From: Intrasporangiaceae bacterium
GTDB lineage: Bacteria > Actinomycetota > Actinomycetes > Actinomycetales > Dermatophilaceae
Assembly (NCBI GenBank): GCA_012518475.1
Contig: JAAYSB010000355.1
Coordinates: forward strand, 1-13,816
Direction of reading: 5' to 3'
DNA length: 13,816 nt
Shown: in pieces, positions 13,707-13,816 of the stretch
Numbering within the stretch: position 1 is the stretch's first letter
How the letters are laid out: the number at the start of each line of letters is the position of its first letter
Program-made: the position numbers and the translations under genes
Notes under the pieces: model-generated
What the model was told of the DNA's origin: nothing
Database searches by the model: none
What the model saw: the letters and a program-made list of their open reading frames with translations, nothing else

Positions 13707-13750
13707 GTGACGGGCCGGAGTGCAGGAACACCTGCGCTCCGGCCCGTCGC
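13707..13750 (+). terminator. Strong stem-loop terminator after the subtilase gene
   Basis: Bases 13710-13726 pair with 13731-13747 over 17 bp (one U-G wobble) around an AACA loop. The stem extends to 20 bp through 13707/13750 with one more wobble. It starts 19 bases after the TAA stop. Only a weak T-containing tail (CACATCTTCC) follows, as is common in actinobacteria. The fold is symmetric and could also stop transcripts entering from the right. Confidence 0.85.
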
Positions 13751-13816
13751 CACATCTTCCAGATAGCAGCCAAACGGCGACCCGCCCTGCTCCGCGCCCG
13801 ACCTCCCAACCCGCCT
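13751..13816. other. Right-edge noncoding segment
   Basis: The last 66 bases lie beyond the terminator. I see no start codon with a supporting ribosome binding site, and no other element. Confidence 0.4.

Noticed and set aside
1..13816. CRISPR array, transposase, integrase, toxin-antitoxin or defence genes
   Set aside because: No spaced direct repeats, terminal inverted repeats or matching proteins were seen on either strand; the window looks like stable chromosomal DNA.

Overview
The window is GC-rich, densely coded DNA with a strong preference for G or C at third codon positions. It looks like an actinobacterium, most likely a Micrococcales member near Intrasporangiaceae. This rests on codon style, on TANNNT boxes placed 6-7 bases before start codons (leaderless-type starts), and on a divergent glgA/glgC pair arranged as in mycobacteria (Rv1212c/Rv1213). 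The genus is inference. No rRNA, tRNA, CRISPR array, insertion sequence or phage gene was seen, and no stretch longer than about 170 bases lacks a gene before the window edge.

Left block (1-4875, all on the minus strand, read right to left): a stand-alone ABC ATPase, a short NfeD-like membrane protein, an SPFH/stomatin-like protein, two tandem TauE/SafE-type permeases, and an SpoU/TrmH-family RNA methyltransferase cut by the left edge. NfeD and SPFH form a recognised membrane-microdomain pair and carry almost identical ribosome binding sites. A perfect 12-bp inverted repeat covers the only possible start of the first permease.

Middle block (4876-8197): an unrecognised 254-residue protein diverges from the ABC ATPase across only 32 bp and overlaps the 3' end of glgA by 37 bp. 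glgA (alpha-maltose-1-phosphate/glycogen synthase type) and glgC (ADP-glucose pyrophosphorylase) diverge from a shared 105-bp promoter region. GlgC makes ADP-glucose and GlgA uses it, so this is a storage-glucan locus.

Right block (8300-13750, plus strand): serB (phosphoserine phosphatase with ACT domains) is coupled by an ATGA overlap to a cyanophycinase-family S51 peptidase. A large secreted subtilisin-like protease with a PA insert follows, and a strong stem-loop terminator closes it.

Nothing here forms an obvious new defence or mobile system. The most notable signals are the repeated leaderless-start signature, the start-occluding palindrome, the overlapping divergent promoters at 4876-4907, a serB-cyanophycinase operon with no cyanophycin synthetase in view, and an enriched GGTATGCG octamer.
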